A stretch of 64,000 nt of DNA from Microterricola viridarii (GTDB taxonomy: Bacteria > Actinomycetota > Actinomycetes > Actinomycetales > Microbacteriaceae): assembly GCF_900104895.1 (NCBI RefSeq), contig NZ_LT629742.1, forward strand, positions 558,001-622,000, given 5' to 3'. Position numbers and translations under genes: made by a program. Below, one piece after another: positions 41,768 to 50,256 of this stretch (the stretch's first letter is position 1; each line of letters begins with the position of its first letter). Under the pieces are notes generated by a model, which did not search any database, was not told the DNA's origin, and saw nothing but the letters and a program-made list of their open reading frames with translations.

Positions 41768-42936
41768 CCGGCAGCTTCATCTACGACGCCGTGCGCAGCC
41801 CGTTCGGGCGCTACGGCAAGGGCCTGGCCGAGGTGCGCCCGGACGACCTCGCGGCGCACACCCTCAGCAGCCTGCTCGCCCGGCACGCCGGCCTCGACCC
41901 GGTGCTGATCGACGAGATCCTGCTCGGCGCCGCCAACCAGGCCGGCGAGGACAACCGCAATGTGGCGCGGATGACGGCGCTGCTCGCCGGGCTGCCGACG
42001 AGCGTCACCGGGGCGACCGTGAACCGGCTCTGCGGCTCCGGCATGGAGAGCGTCATCCAGGCCAGCCGCGCGGTTGAGTCCGGGGACGCATCCCTCGTCG
42101 TCGCCGGCGGCGTCGAATCGATGAGTCGGGCGCCCTGGGTGCTGCCGAAGCCCGCGCGCGGCTACCCGGCCGGCAACGAGACCCTGCACTCGACGACGCT
42201 GGGCTGGCGCCTGACCAACCCGCGGATGCCCGCGCAGTGGACGGTCGGGCTCGGCGAGACCGCCGAGATGCTCGCCGACCGCTTCGCCATCTCGCGCGAG
42301 GAACAGGACGCCTTCGCGCTGCGCAGCCACCGACTGGCCGCCGCGGCGTGGGACGCCGGGGTTTTCGACGACGAGGTCGCCGCCGTGCCCGGCACGAGCG
42401 TCAGCCGCGACGAGGGCGTCCGGGCCGAGTCCACTCCGGAGGCGCTGGCCGGTCTGAAGCCCGCCTTCCGGCCGCAGGGATCGGTCACCGCCGGCAACTC
42501 CTCCCCGCTGAACGACGGCGCATCCATGCTCTTCGTCGGCGGCGAGCGGACCGCCCTCGGAATCGACCCGCTCGCCCGCATCATCGGCCGCGGCGTGGCC
42601 GGCAACAACCCGGACGAGTTCGGCATCGCCCCCGTCGAGGCCGCGAACCGGGCGCTGGCCCGCGCGGGCAAGAGCTGGGCGGATGTCGACGTGCTCGAGA
42701 TCAACGAGGCCTTCGCCTCGCAGGCGCTGGCCTGCCTGCGGCTGTGGCCGGAGTTCGACCCGGAGAAGGCCAACATCCACGGCGGGGCGATCGCCATCGG
42801 GCACCCGCTCGGCGCCTCCGGCGGCCGCATCATCGGACACCTCGCGCACGAGCTGGCCCGCCGCGGCGGCGGAGTCGGGGTCGCGGCGATCTGCATCGGC
42901 GTCGGGCAGGGGCTCGCGGTCGTGCTCGAACGCTAA
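41764..42936 (+). CDS. pcaF: 3-oxoadipyl-CoA thiolase / acetyl-CoA acyltransferase
   Basis: A 390-residue thiolase that cleaves 3-oxoadipyl-CoA to succinyl-CoA and acetyl-CoA. Active-site residues are Cys90 (NRLCGSGMESV), His347 (IAIGHPLGASGG) and Cys377 (AAICIGVGQG). GGVESMSRAPWV and LEINEAFASQALACL are family signatures. Placement directly after a CoA-transferase and before a PcaR-like regulator supports the beta-ketoadipate role over a general acetyl-CoA acetyltransferase. Confidence 0.86.
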   Translation: MTGSFIYDAVRSPFGRYGKGLAEVRPDDLAAHTLSSLLARHAGLDPVLIDEILLGAANQAGEDNRNVARMTALLAGLPTSVTGATVNRLCGSGMESVIQASRAVESGDASLVVAGGVESMSRAPWVLPKPARGYPAGNETLHSTTLGWRLTNPRMPAQWTVGLGETAEMLADRFAISREEQDAFALRSHRLAAAAWDAGVFDDEVAAVPGTSVSRDEGVRAESTPEALAGLKPAFRPQGSVTAGNSSPLNDGASMLFVGGERTALGIDPLARIIGRGVAGNNPDEFGIAPVEAANRALARAGKSWADVDVLEINEAFASQALACLRLWPEFDPEKANIHGGAIAIGHPLGASGGRIIGHLAHELARRGGGVGVAAICIGVGQGLAVVLER

Positions 42937-42946
42937 CCTGAAGCAC

Positions 42947-43732
42947 ATGGAGACCAAGCCCAGCAGTGACTATGTGCAATCGCTGGCCCGCGGACTCGCC
43001 GTCATCGGCGCCTTCGACGCGGAGCACCGCGAGCTCACACTGAGCGACGTCGCCGCCCGCACCGGTCTCACCCGGGCGACGGCCAGGCGGTTCCTGCTCA
43101 CGCTGGTCGACCTCGGCTATGTGCGCGCAGACGGCCGCGGCTTCTCGCTCACCCCCAAGGTGCTCGAGCTCGGCTACAGCTACCTCTCGGCGCTCGGCCT
43201 GCCCGAACTCCTGCAGCCGTTCCTCGCCGAGCTCAGCCGCGAGCTCGGCGAATCGACATCCGCGGCCATCCTGGACGGGTCAGACATCGTCTACGTGGCG
43301 CGGGTGCAGGCCAAGCGCATCATGAGCGTCGGCATCACGATCGGAACCCGCTTCCCCGCCCCGACCACCTCGATGGGGCGCGTGCTGCTGGCCGGGCTCG
43401 GCCAGCCGGCCCTCGACGCGGTGCTGGCGGCCGCGCCGCCCACCGGGATCACGGCGGGCACGCTGACGGATGTCGCGGCGGTGCGCCGGAGGATCGACGA
43501 GGTCCGCACGGCCGGCTGGTGCCTCGTCGACCAGGAGCTCGAGGTCGGGCTGCGCTCGATCGCCGCGCCGATCCGGGCGGCCGACGGCCGGGTGCTCGCG
43601 GCCATCAACGTGTCGACGAGCGTCGCCACAGTGTCGCTGGAGCAGTTGGCCGGACCCTACAAGGACGCCCTGCTCGACGTCGCGGCGCGGGCCAGCGCCG
43701 CCGCCGGCCACGGCGCGTTCCACGCGCACTAG
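42947..43732 (+). CDS. IclR-family regulator (PcaR/PobR-like)
   Basis: A 261-residue regulator. DYVQSLARGLAVIGAFD is the typical start of PcaR/PcaU-like IclR proteins, LSDVAARTGLTRATARRFLL the helix-turn-helix, and the C-terminal effector domain has SDIVYVARVQAKRIMSVGIT and WCLVDQELEVGLRSIAAPIR. It is 10 nt after pcaF but TAACCT also lies 7 nt before its ATG, so it may have its own leaderless promoter. It probably binds the 15-4-15 palindrome at 40313-40346 and responds to 3-oxoadipate or a related aromatic intermediate. Confidence 0.88.
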   Translation: METKPSSDYVQSLARGLAVIGAFDAEHRELTLSDVAARTGLTRATARRFLLTLVDLGYVRADGRGFSLTPKVLELGYSYLSALGLPELLQPFLAELSRELGESTSAAILDGSDIVYVARVQAKRIMSVGITIGTRFPAPTTSMGRVLLAGLGQPALDAVLAAAPPTGITAGTLTDVAAVRRRIDEVRTAGWCLVDQELEVGLRSIAAPIRAADGRVLAAINVSTSVATVSLEQLAGPYKDALLDVAARASAAAGHGAFHAH

Positions 43733-43761
43733 CGGCCGCGGCGTCCGCCGGCCCCGCCGCC

Positions 43762-44112
43762 CTAGAAGGTGAGGAGCCGGGGAACGGCGCTCAGCGAGAT
43801 CCAGGAGCCGAGCAGGAGCCCGAGGCCGACCGCGACGGTGCCGAGCAGCGGAACCCAGTAGGCGACCCGGCGAAGGCGCAGGAAGGCGATCGTGGTGACG
43901 ATCGTCACCAGGGCGAGGAGGATGGGCAGCGCCACCGCCACGACATAGCCCAGTTGCATCTGCTCGGGGCTGCACCCCTCGCCGCAGCCGCCTGCGGCCA
44001 TCGGCAGGGACAGGCCGACCAGCGCGGAGCCGCCGGTTGCCACGAGCAGCACGAGGATGAACACGGAGGAGAGCGCGACGTCCCAGACGCGGATACGGCG
44101 AGTGACAGTCAT
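43762..44112 (-). CDS. small four-helix membrane protein, unknown (paralogue A)
   Basis: A 116-residue protein with predicted helices at about 11-36, 52-77 and 85-110, and an extracellular-type loop GGCGEGCSPEQMQLG with a C-x3-C pair. It is clearly paralogous to the product of 48912-49256 (shared RVWDVALSSV, LPMA, C-x3-C and AYWVPLLG segments). No function can be assigned. TACATT lies 7 nt before its ATG. Confidence 0.6.
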   Translation of the reverse strand: MTVTRRIRVWDVALSSVFILVLLVATGGSALVGLSLPMAAGGCGEGCSPEQMQLGYVVAVALPILLALVTIVTTIAFLRLRRVAYWVPLLGTVAVGLGLLLGSWISLSAVPRLLTF

Positions 44113-44171
44113 TGAACCAAATGTACCGGCGCCGCCTCCACGTCTCCTGAAGCCGCTCGGGCGACGACCGG

Positions 44172-44966
44172 CTAGCTGGCGAGCAGCGCCCGGTCGTCGA
44201 GCGTTGCGCCCTTGATCTTGGCGAACTCGGCCAGCAGGTCGGGGACGGTCATGGAGCGCTTCTGCTCCTCGGCGGCCTCGAAGATGATGCGGCCCTCATG
44301 CATCATGATGAGCCGGTTGCCGAGGCGCAGAGCCTGTTCCATGTTGTGCGTCACCATCAGCGTGGTCAGCCTGTCCTTCTCGACGACGTTCTTCGTCAGC
44401 GTCGTGACCAGCTCGGCGCGCTGCGGGTCGAGGGCGGCCGTGTGCTCGTCGAGCAGCAGGATGCGCGGCTGGGTGAAGCTCGCCATCAGCAGCGACAGCG
44501 CCTGGCGCTGGCCGCCGGAGAGCAGCCCGACCTTCGCCTTGAGCCGCTTCTCGAGGCCGAGCTCCAGCGCCAGCAGCTCCTCGGCGAACTGCTCGCGGCG
44601 GGCCCGCGTCACGCCCCGGCCGAGGCCGCGCGACTTGCCGCGGCGCAGCGCGAGCGCGAGGTTCTGCTCGATGCTGAGCGTCGGCGCGGTGCCGGCCATC
44701 GGGTCCTGGAACACGCGGCCGATGTAGGCGGCGCGGGCGTAGTCCTTGAGCCTGCTGACGTTGCGGCCATCGATCGAGATGGTGCCGGTGTCGACGCCGA
44801 GCTTGCCCGAGATGGTGTTGAGCAGCGTGGACTTGCCGGCGCCGTTGCTGCCGATCACGGTGACGAAGTCGCCGGCGTTCAGCTCGAGCGAGACCTCGCT
44901 GAGCGCCTTGCGCTCGTTGACCGTGCCCGCAAAGAAGGTCTTGGAGATGTTGTCGATCTTCAGCAT
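44172..44966 (-). CDS. ABC transporter ATP-binding protein (aromatic amino acid-type importer)
   Basis: A 264-residue ATPase. Walker A is IGSNGAGKST, the signature LLSGGQRQALSLLMA, and Walker B LLLDEHTAALDP, where DEHTAALDP replaces the usual DEPT, a trait of the TrpZ/YtrB-like importer ATPases that accompany ABC_sub_bind proteins. It is the last gene of a hisC-like, binding protein, permease, ATPase series on the minus strand. It should energise import through the adjacent permease. Confidence 0.85.
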   Translation of the reverse strand: MLKIDNISKTFFAGTVNERKALSEVSLELNAGDFVTVIGSNGAGKSTLLNTISGKLGVDTGTISIDGRNVSRLKDYARAAYIGRVFQDPMAGTAPTLSIEQNLALALRRGKSRGLGRGVTRARREQFAEELLALELGLEKRLKAKVGLLSGGQRQALSLLMASFTQPRILLLDEHTAALDPQRAELVTTLTKNVVEKDRLTTLMVTHNMEQALRLGNRLIMMHEGRIIFEAAEEQKRSMTVPDLLAEFAKIKGATLDDRALLAS

Positions 44967-44989
44967 GTCGATTCCTCTGGAACTCTGGG

Positions 44990-45967
44990 CTACTTGGCGG
45001 AGGCGGTCGAGGCGAGCTCGGGCTCGGGCTCGGCGGCGGCGGCATCGGACGAGGCGGGCGCCGCGGCATCCGGCATCTCGAAGGTCGAGCGGCCGCCGCC
45101 GATCCGCAGGCGCGGCAGCTTCTTGAGGAAGCCCCAGCGCGGCAGCAGCAGCGCGGCGACGACGAGGCCGGCGGTGACCAGCTTCATGTCGTTCGGGTCG
45201 AGGCCGCCCGCCAGCGCGAAGAAGATGACGAGGCGGTAGACGATGGCGCCGACGATCACCGCGAGGGTGCTCACCATGACGCTGCGGCCCGACAGGATCG
45301 CCTGGCCGATGATGACGGATGCCAGGCCGACCAGGATCAGGCCGATGCCCATGCTGATGTCGGCGAAGCCCTGGTACTGGGCGACGAGGGCGCCGCAGAG
45401 GGCGACGAGGCCGTTGGAGAGCGCGAGGGTGAGGATCGTGGTGCCGTCGGTGTTGACGCCGAAGCTGCGGATCATCTGGTCGTTGTCGCCGGTGGCCTGG
45501 ATGGCGAGGCCTCGGTCGGTGCCGAGGAACCAGTCGATGGCGAACTTGATCACGAGAACGAGGATCGCGAAGACGAGGATCGCCCCGGGGCCGCCGATCA
45601 GGCCATTCTCGCGCAGCGGCGTCATGACGGTCTCCTCGCGCAGCAGCGGCAGGTTGGATTTGCCCATGATGCGCAGGTTGATCGACCAGAGGGCGATCAT
45701 GGTCAGGATGCCGGCGAGCAGGCCGTCGATCTTGCCCTTGGTGTAGAGCAGGCCGGTGACGGTGCCGGCGACCAGCCCTGACGCCGCCCCCGCGAGGGTG
45801 GCGACAGGGGCTGGCACGCCCTGGAGGATGAGTGATGCGGCGACCGCAGCACCGGTCGTGAAACTGCCGTCGACGGTGAGGTCGGGAAAGTTCAGTACCC
45901 GAAAAGTGAGGTACACCCCGAGCGCCATGACGCCGTAGAGCAGACCGAGTTCGATCGCCGCATTCAT
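44990..45967 (-). CDS. ABC transporter permease (BPD_transp_2 / branched-chain type)
   Basis: A 325-residue permease with 8-9 helices. LGVYLTFRVLNFPDLTVDGS is the conserved N-terminal loop of this permease group, and GLVALCGALVAQYQGFADIS matches its second half. A C-terminal Ala/Glu/Ser tail is cytoplasmic. Together with the 46013-47023 binding protein and 44172-44966 ATPase it makes a complete importer. The spacing of 45 nt to the binding-protein gene supports one operon. Confidence 0.85.
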   Translation of the reverse strand: MNAAIELGLLYGVMALGVYLTFRVLNFPDLTVDGSFTTGAAVAASLILQGVPAPVATLAGAASGLVAGTVTGLLYTKGKIDGLLAGILTMIALWSINLRIMGKSNLPLLREETVMTPLRENGLIGGPGAILVFAILVLVIKFAIDWFLGTDRGLAIQATGDNDQMIRSFGVNTDGTTILTLALSNGLVALCGALVAQYQGFADISMGIGLILVGLASVIIGQAILSGRSVMVSTLAVIVGAIVYRLVIFFALAGGLDPNDMKLVTAGLVVAALLLPRWGFLKKLPRLRIGGGRSTFEMPDAAAPASSDAAAAEPEPELASTASAK

Positions 45968-46012
45968 CTCAATGTCCTTCGTGAAGGTGATTCGTTGGTG
46001 GCGGAGGCCGTG

Positions 46013-47023
46013 TTACTCGATGACCTGGTCTGCACGGTCGACGAGGGAGGCGGGCAGGGTGACACCCATGCGCTCCGCGGCGGCCGGGTTGATGATGACC
46101 TCGAGGGTGTCGAGGGTCTCAACGGCCATGCTGGCCGGGTCGGCGCCCTCTTCGAGGATGCGGATCGCCATCAGGCCGGTCTGGTAGCCCAGGTCGGAGT
46201 AGTTGATGCCGTAGGTGGCGATGGCGCCGCGGGTGACCTGGCCGCCCTCCGCGCCGAACAGCGGAACGCCGTTGGCCTCGGAGAACTGGATGACGGCCTC
46301 GAGGCCCTCGGTCACGCGGTTGTCGGTGGGGATGTAGATCGCATCGACGCCCTTGAGCGAGTCGGCGGCCTGGGCAACCTCGCTGGAGTTGGTGACCGTG
46401 GCCTCCTTGATCTCCAGGCCGAGCTCCTTGGCAGCATCCTTGGCCATGTCGACCTGCACGGAGGAGTTGACCTCGCCCGAGCTGTAGATGATGCCGACCG
46501 TCTTGGCGCCGGGCACGACCTCGGTGATGAGGGCGATCTGCTCGGCGACCGGGTTCAGGTCGCTGGTGCCGGTGACGTTGCCGCCCGGGGCCTCCCAGCT
46601 GGCGACGAGGCCGGCCTCGGCCGGCTCGGTGACGGCGGTGAAGAGGATCGGGATGTCGGTGATGGCCTGTGCCGCGGCCTGCGCGGTCGGCGTGGCGATC
46701 GCCAGGACGAGGTCGACCTTGTCGGTGGCGAACTTGCCGGCGATGGTCGTGGCGGTGGCCTGCTCGCCCTGGGCGTTCTGCTCGTCGTAGATGACGTCGG
46801 TTCCGTCGACGTAGCCGGCGTCGGTGAACGCCTTCTTGAAGCCCTCGCGGGCGGCGTCGAGGGCCTCGTGCTGCACGATCTGACTGATGCCGATGCGGAT
46901 CGGCTGGGTGCCGGACTCGCCCCCCTCACTGGCGCCGGGGCCGGCCGCGGGGGCGCAGCCGGCGAGTGCGGTTGCGGCCGTGGCGACGATGGCCAGGCTG
47001 AGCAGTGCGCGTGAACGCTTCAT
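46013..47023 (-). CDS. ABC transporter substrate-binding lipoprotein (ABC_sub_bind, TrpX-like)
   Basis: A 336-residue lipoprotein with lipobox LAGC (Cys26) after a short signal peptide. The mature part has IRIGISQIVQHEALDAAREG and ILFTAVTEPAEAGLVASWEA, the hallmarks of the ABC_sub_bind family, some members of which bind tryptophan or tyrosine. AAAGGAG stands 8 nt before the ATG. Position 50 nt downstream of an aminotransferase acting on aromatic or histidinol substrates suggests an aromatic amino acid as ligand (inference). Confidence 0.85.
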   Translation of the reverse strand: MKRSRALLSLAIVATAATALAGCAPAAGPGASEGGESGTQPIRIGISQIVQHEALDAAREGFKKAFTDAGYVDGTDVIYDEQNAQGEQATATTIAGKFATDKVDLVLAIATPTAQAAAQAITDIPILFTAVTEPAEAGLVASWEAPGGNVTGTSDLNPVAEQIALITEVVPGAKTVGIIYSSGEVNSSVQVDMAKDAAKELGLEIKEATVTNSSEVAQAADSLKGVDAIYIPTDNRVTEGLEAVIQFSEANGVPLFGAEGGQVTRGAIATYGINYSDLGYQTGLMAIRILEEGADPASMAVETLDTLEVIINPAAAERMGVTLPASLVDRADQVIE

Positions 47024-47072
47024 GGGTGGTTCTCCTTTGAACGGGTGGTGCATTGCTGTGAGAGGTGAAGTG

Positions 47073-48134
47073 TCAGGGCGTGGGCTGCAGCGTCGCCATC
47101 GCCGCGAGGAAGCGGTTGTTGGCCTCTGTGCTGCCGATGCTCACGCGGATGCCCTCGCCGGGCCAGGCGCGGGCGAGCACGCCGTGCTCGGTGAGCGCCG
47201 CGTTCACGTCGTCTGTCTGGGCGCCGGTGCGCAGCCAGACGAAGTTGGCGAGCGAGTCCGAGTGCTTCCACCCGCCCGCCGCGAGCTCGGCGGATACGCG
47301 GCCGCGCTCGGCCATGATCTGGTCGATGCGCTCGCCGAGCTCGGCCTCGGCGTCGAGCGAGGCGACGGCCGCGCGCTGGGCGAGGTCCGTGACCGCGAAC
47401 GGCACGGCCACCCGGCGCAGGTTGGCGGCGACGGTGGGCTGGGCGATGGCGTAGCCGAGGCGCAGGCCGGCCAGGCCGTACGCCTTCGAGAACGTGTGCA
47501 GCACGGCGATGTTCGGGTAGCGGCGGAAGAAGTCGATGCCCTCCGCGGTGTTCTCGTCGCGGTTGAAGTGCACGTAGGCCTCGTCGATGACGACGAGCAC
47601 GTCGGCGGGGACGCGCTCGAGGAAGCGCTCCAGCTCGGCCCGGGTGACGCCGGTTCCGGTGGGGTTGTTCGGGTTGCAGACGAAGATCAGCCGGGTGCGC
47701 GGGGTGATGGCATCCGCCATCGCGTCGAGGTCGTGCGCGTCGTCGGCCGTCAGTGGCACTGCGATCGGGGTGGCGCCGGCCACGGTCACGAGGATCGGGT
47801 AGGCCTCGAAGGAGCGCCAGGCGAAGATGACCTCGTCGCCGGTGCCCGCGCTGGCCTGGATCAGCTGCGCCGCGACCTCGACCGAGCCGGCGCCGAATGC
47901 CACGTTGTCGACGTCGACGCCGAACTTCTCGGCCACGCGCTGGCTGATGGCGGGTGCCGACATCGCCGGGTAGAGGTGGATCGTGCTGAGCGCCTCGACG
48001 ACGGATGCCACGACGGAGGGCAGCGGCGGGAACGGGTTCTCGTTCGACGACAGCTTGAACACGTCGGCGCTGGACGGCGTCGCGCCCTGCTTGTACGCGG
48101 GCAACTCCGCAATGACCTCGCGCTGCCGAACCAT
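47073..48134 (-). CDS. hisC: histidinol-phosphate / aromatic amino acid aminotransferase
   Basis: A 353-residue fold-type I PLP enzyme. The PLP lysine lies in HTFSKAYGLAGLRLGYA; FVCNPNNPTGTGVTRAEL and VVIDEAYVHF are the cofactor-contact motifs; the start has KLSSNENPFPPLPSV. Actinobacteria often have a second HisC-like protein that transaminates phenylalanine and tyrosine (Pat). No other his genes are nearby, and an ABC importer plus AsnC regulator flank it, so an aromatic role is more likely than histidine synthesis; the symbol is by family only. AGAAGG precedes the ATG. Confidence 0.8.
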   Translation of the reverse strand: MVRQREVIAELPAYKQGATPSSADVFKLSSNENPFPPLPSVVASVVEALSTIHLYPAMSAPAISQRVAEKFGVDVDNVAFGAGSVEVAAQLIQASAGTGDEVIFAWRSFEAYPILVTVAGATPIAVPLTADDAHDLDAMADAITPRTRLIFVCNPNNPTGTGVTRAELERFLERVPADVLVVIDEAYVHFNRDENTAEGIDFFRRYPNIAVLHTFSKAYGLAGLRLGYAIAQPTVAANLRRVAVPFAVTDLAQRAAVASLDAEAELGERIDQIMAERGRVSAELAAGGWKHSDSLANFVWLRTGAQTDDVNAALTEHGVLARAWPGEGIRVSIGSTEANNRFLAAMATLQPTP

Positions 48135-48200
48135 GACTCACGACCTTCTGGGTACTGGGCCGTGACTTCTGCGTCAACGGCGACGTGATGAGTGAGCGTA

Positions 48201-48214
48201 GTTCGAATCAGAAC
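48201..48214. promoter_or_regulatory. possible AsnC operator in the hisC/asnC divergent region
   Basis: GTTC-GAATCA-GAAC is a short palindrome in the AT-richer 170-nt gap between the divergent aminotransferase and AsnC genes. TAGTAT (48252-48257) could be the -10 box of the AsnC gene. Both are weak calls made by eye. Confidence 0.35.
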
Positions 48215-48304
48215 GACCATGCAAATTGGATGTGGATTACCGAACAAGCTGTAGTATCTGCGACGTAGTTGCCCATAGATGTGTGACAAGTTGGCAGGTA
48301 GATC

Positions 48305-48862
48305 ATGAGCGTTGACGCTTTGGACTATGCGATCGTCAAACTCTTCGCCGAGGAACCCGGCGTCAGTGTCGTCGAGGCGTCGCGGCGCCTCGGGGTGGCC
48401 AGGATCACGGTGCAGGCCCGGCTCAGCCGGATGCACGAGAACGGCGTCATCGAGCGCATCGAGCCGCGGCTGAACCCGGCGGCGTTCGGCTACCCGGTCT
48501 CGGCGATCACCCACGTCGAGCTCGACCAGGGCGTCGGCTACGCGGTGGCGTTCGAGTCGCTGCGACAGATCCCCGAGGTGATCGACATGTACACGACATC
48601 CGGCGACAGCGACGTGGTGATCCGCATGGTGGCGCGCTCCAACTCCGATCTGCAGCGCGTGTTCGACGCCATCATGCAGTCGAAGGCGGTCACCCGCACT
48701 CGCAGCTCGATCGTGCTGGAGACCCAGTTCGAGAACAAGGTGATGCCGCTGTTCGCCGCCGCGGCCGCCGAGCGGTCGACGCCCGACCGACGCCGCACCG
48801 CCCCGCACCACGACGCCGCAGGGTCGCCGACTCGGGCCGAGCCCGCCGCCCCCGCTGGGTGA
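48305..48862 (+). CDS. Lrp/AsnC-family transcriptional regulator
   Basis: A 185-residue regulator. The N-terminal helix-turn-helix is LDYAIVKLFAEEPGVSVVEA, RRLGVARITVQARLSRMHEN; the C-terminal RAM ligand domain has IPEVIDMYTTSGDSDVVIRM. It lacks the invariant D-x-x-D-x-x-I-L start of canonical Lrp but keeps the spacing. A roughly 35-residue charged tail after the RAM domain is unusual and its last codons run into an interspersed repeat. Divergent transcription from the aminotransferase-ABC importer operon makes that operon its most likely target, with an aromatic amino acid as effector. Confidence 0.87.
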   Translation: MSVDALDYAIVKLFAEEPGVSVVEASRRLGVARITVQARLSRMHENGVIERIEPRLNPAAFGYPVSAITHVELDQGVGYAVAFESLRQIPEVIDMYTTSGDSDVVIRMVARSNSDLQRVFDAIMQSKAVTRTRSSIVLETQFENKVMPLFAAAAAERSTPDRRRTAPHHDAAGSPTRAEPAAPAG

Positions 48863-48870
48863 GCCTGCTG

Positions 48871-48910
48871 CCGCTGGTTGAGCCCACCCCGCTGGTTGAG
48901 CTTGTCGAAA
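48871..48910. repeat. CCGCTGGTTGAGC repeat, partial and full copy
   Basis: A partial copy (48871-48889) is followed by a full 22-bp copy (48889-48910) of the interspersed word that also occurs in the response-regulator linker at 23357-23378. It abuts the stop codon of the next minus-strand gene. Confidence 0.75.
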
Positions 48911-48911
48911 C

Positions 48912-49256
48912 CTAGAAGAAGTTGGGGATCGCAGTCATAACCAGGGCAGCGCCGATGAGCAGCCCGACGACCACACCGCCGATTCCGGCCAGCGGCACCC
49001 AGAAGGCCAGCCGGCGCTTCACCAGGAACACGATCGTGATCACGATCGCCGCGAGAGCCGCCACGATCGGCAGCGCCAGGGCCAGGATGACGCCGACCTC
49101 GATCTGGCCGATGTTGCAGCCCTGGCCGCAACCGTCGGAGGCCATCGGCAGGAAGATGCCGATCGACAGCGCGGTGAGGGTCGCCGCGAGCAGGGCCAGC
49201 ACGAGCACGGCGGAGAGGACGATGTCCCAGACACGGACGGGGCGAAGTTCAGACAT
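48912..49256 (-). CDS. small membrane protein, unknown (paralogue B)
   Basis: A 114-residue protein with three or four predicted helices and a loop SDGCGQGCNIGQIEVG. It shares RVWDIVLSAVLVLALLAAT, LPMA, C-x3-C and FWVPLAGIGG with the 43762-44112 product, so the two are paralogues flanking the importer operon. TAGCGT lies 7 nt before its ATG. Function unknown. Confidence 0.6.
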   Translation of the reverse strand: MSELRPVRVWDIVLSAVLVLALLAATLTALSIGIFLPMASDGCGQGCNIGQIEVGVILALALPIVAALAAIVITIVFLVKRRLAFWVPLAGIGGVVVGLLIGAALVMTAIPNFF

Positions 49257-49336
49257 TCCACCCACGCTAGCGGCGCCCTCCGCCCGGCCCGGCGGCGCCG
49301 CGGCCCCAGTTCTGGGCGGGCGCAGTGGGAATGCAC

Positions 49337-50165
49337 GTCGGCTGAGGCGGCCGCGCCGCGAGGAACGAGCAGCGGAGCCGCCGCTGCCCGGGAGCGGGCG
49401 TGGTCGTGCGGTTGTTGGCTTCGGTCGCTGGCGCTCCCTCGAGCCAACGGGAGGAGACCCGCACCGTCCCGCCCCGATCCCGTTGGTCGAGTAGCGAGGA
49501 ACGAGCGTATCGAGACCTCGTACTGCGCACTGTCGCACGCCGGAAGCCGGGTCTCGATACGGCCCTGGCGGGCCTACTCGACCAGCGGGGCAATGTACCT
49601 CGGCTGTGGCGCGGCCAGCGGGGCAATGCGCGTCGGCTGGAGGCGGCCGCGCCGCGAGGAACGAGCAGCGCAGCCGCCGAAGCCCGGGAGTCGGCGTGGT
49701 CGTCCGGTTGTTGGCTTCGGCCGCTGGCGCTCCCTCGAGCCAACGGGAGGTGCCGCGCCCCGCCGCGATCCCGCTGGTCGAGTAGCGAGGAACGAGCGTA
49801 TCGAGACCTCGTACGGCGCACAGTCGCACGCCGGAAGCCGGGTCTCGATACGGCCCTGGCGGGCCTACTCGACCAGCGGGCCAATGCGCGTCGGCCGATG
49901 CGTGACCAGTGGGGCGAAGCACGTCGGCTGGGGGCGGCCGCGCCGCGAGGAGCGAGCAGCGCAGCCGCCGAAGCCCGGGAGCCGGCGTGGTCGTTCGGTT
50001 GTTGGCTTCGGTCGCTGGCGCTCCATCGAGCCAACGGGAAATGCCCCGCCGCGATCCCGTTGGTCGAGTAGCGAGGAACGAGCGTATCGAGACCTCGTAC
50101 CGGGTACAGTCGCACGCCGGAAGCCGGGTCTCGATACGGCCCTGGCGGGCCTACTCGACCAGCGG
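49337..50165. repeat. three-unit tandem array of an R2+R1 composite repeat
   Basis: R2 copies are at 49337-49450, 49631-49747 and 49922-50038; R1 copies are at 49480-49588, 49771-49879 and 50057-50165. The R2-R1 order is kept in each, giving a period of about 290 bp. Each R1 is a 109-bp interrupted palindrome (arms CCG(T/C)TGGTCGAGTAG and CTACTCGACCAGCGG, inner arms TATCGAGACC / GGTCTCGATA). Each R2 ends in a hairpin with GTTGGCT / AGCCAAC ends. Arms are nearly identical while loops vary. Confidence 0.9.
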
Positions 50166-50230
50166 GGAGCGCACGTCGGCTGAGACGTGACCAGCGGGGA
50201 GCGCACGCCGGCTGAGACGTGACCAGCGGG
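50157..50230. repeat. 32-bp direct tandem repeat
   Basis: Two complete units (50157-50188 and 50189-50220) differing at one base, plus the first 10 bases of a third. The first unit begins inside the last R1 arm (GACCAGCGG), so it seems to have grown by duplication from that repeat's edge. Confidence 0.85.
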
Positions 50231-50256
50231 CGGGGCGGCGAGACCGGGGCAGCGCG

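Larger units (their letters stand above)
49257..50256. other. 1-kb gene-free region filled by repeats
   Basis: No credible gene is present. The region is made almost entirely of the R1/R2 composite array and a 32-bp tandem repeat described separately. Open frames across it are repeat-periodic shadows in several frames at once. Confidence 0.8.

Noticed and set aside
47073-48134. Reading this gene as the histidine-biosynthesis hisC proper
   Set aside because: The family match is sound but there are no his genes nearby and the context is an importer plus AsnC regulator; the pathway is left open.
49337-50165. Regularly spaced repeats that could be read as a CRISPR array
   Set aside because: The repeat unit is about 110 bp, units are two alternating families, there are no short unique spacers, and no cas genes are in the window.
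49400-50200. Long open frames through the repeat array on both strands
   Set aside because: They follow the repeat period, occur in several frames at once, lack start signals and encode only low-complexity Arg/Ala-rich sequence.
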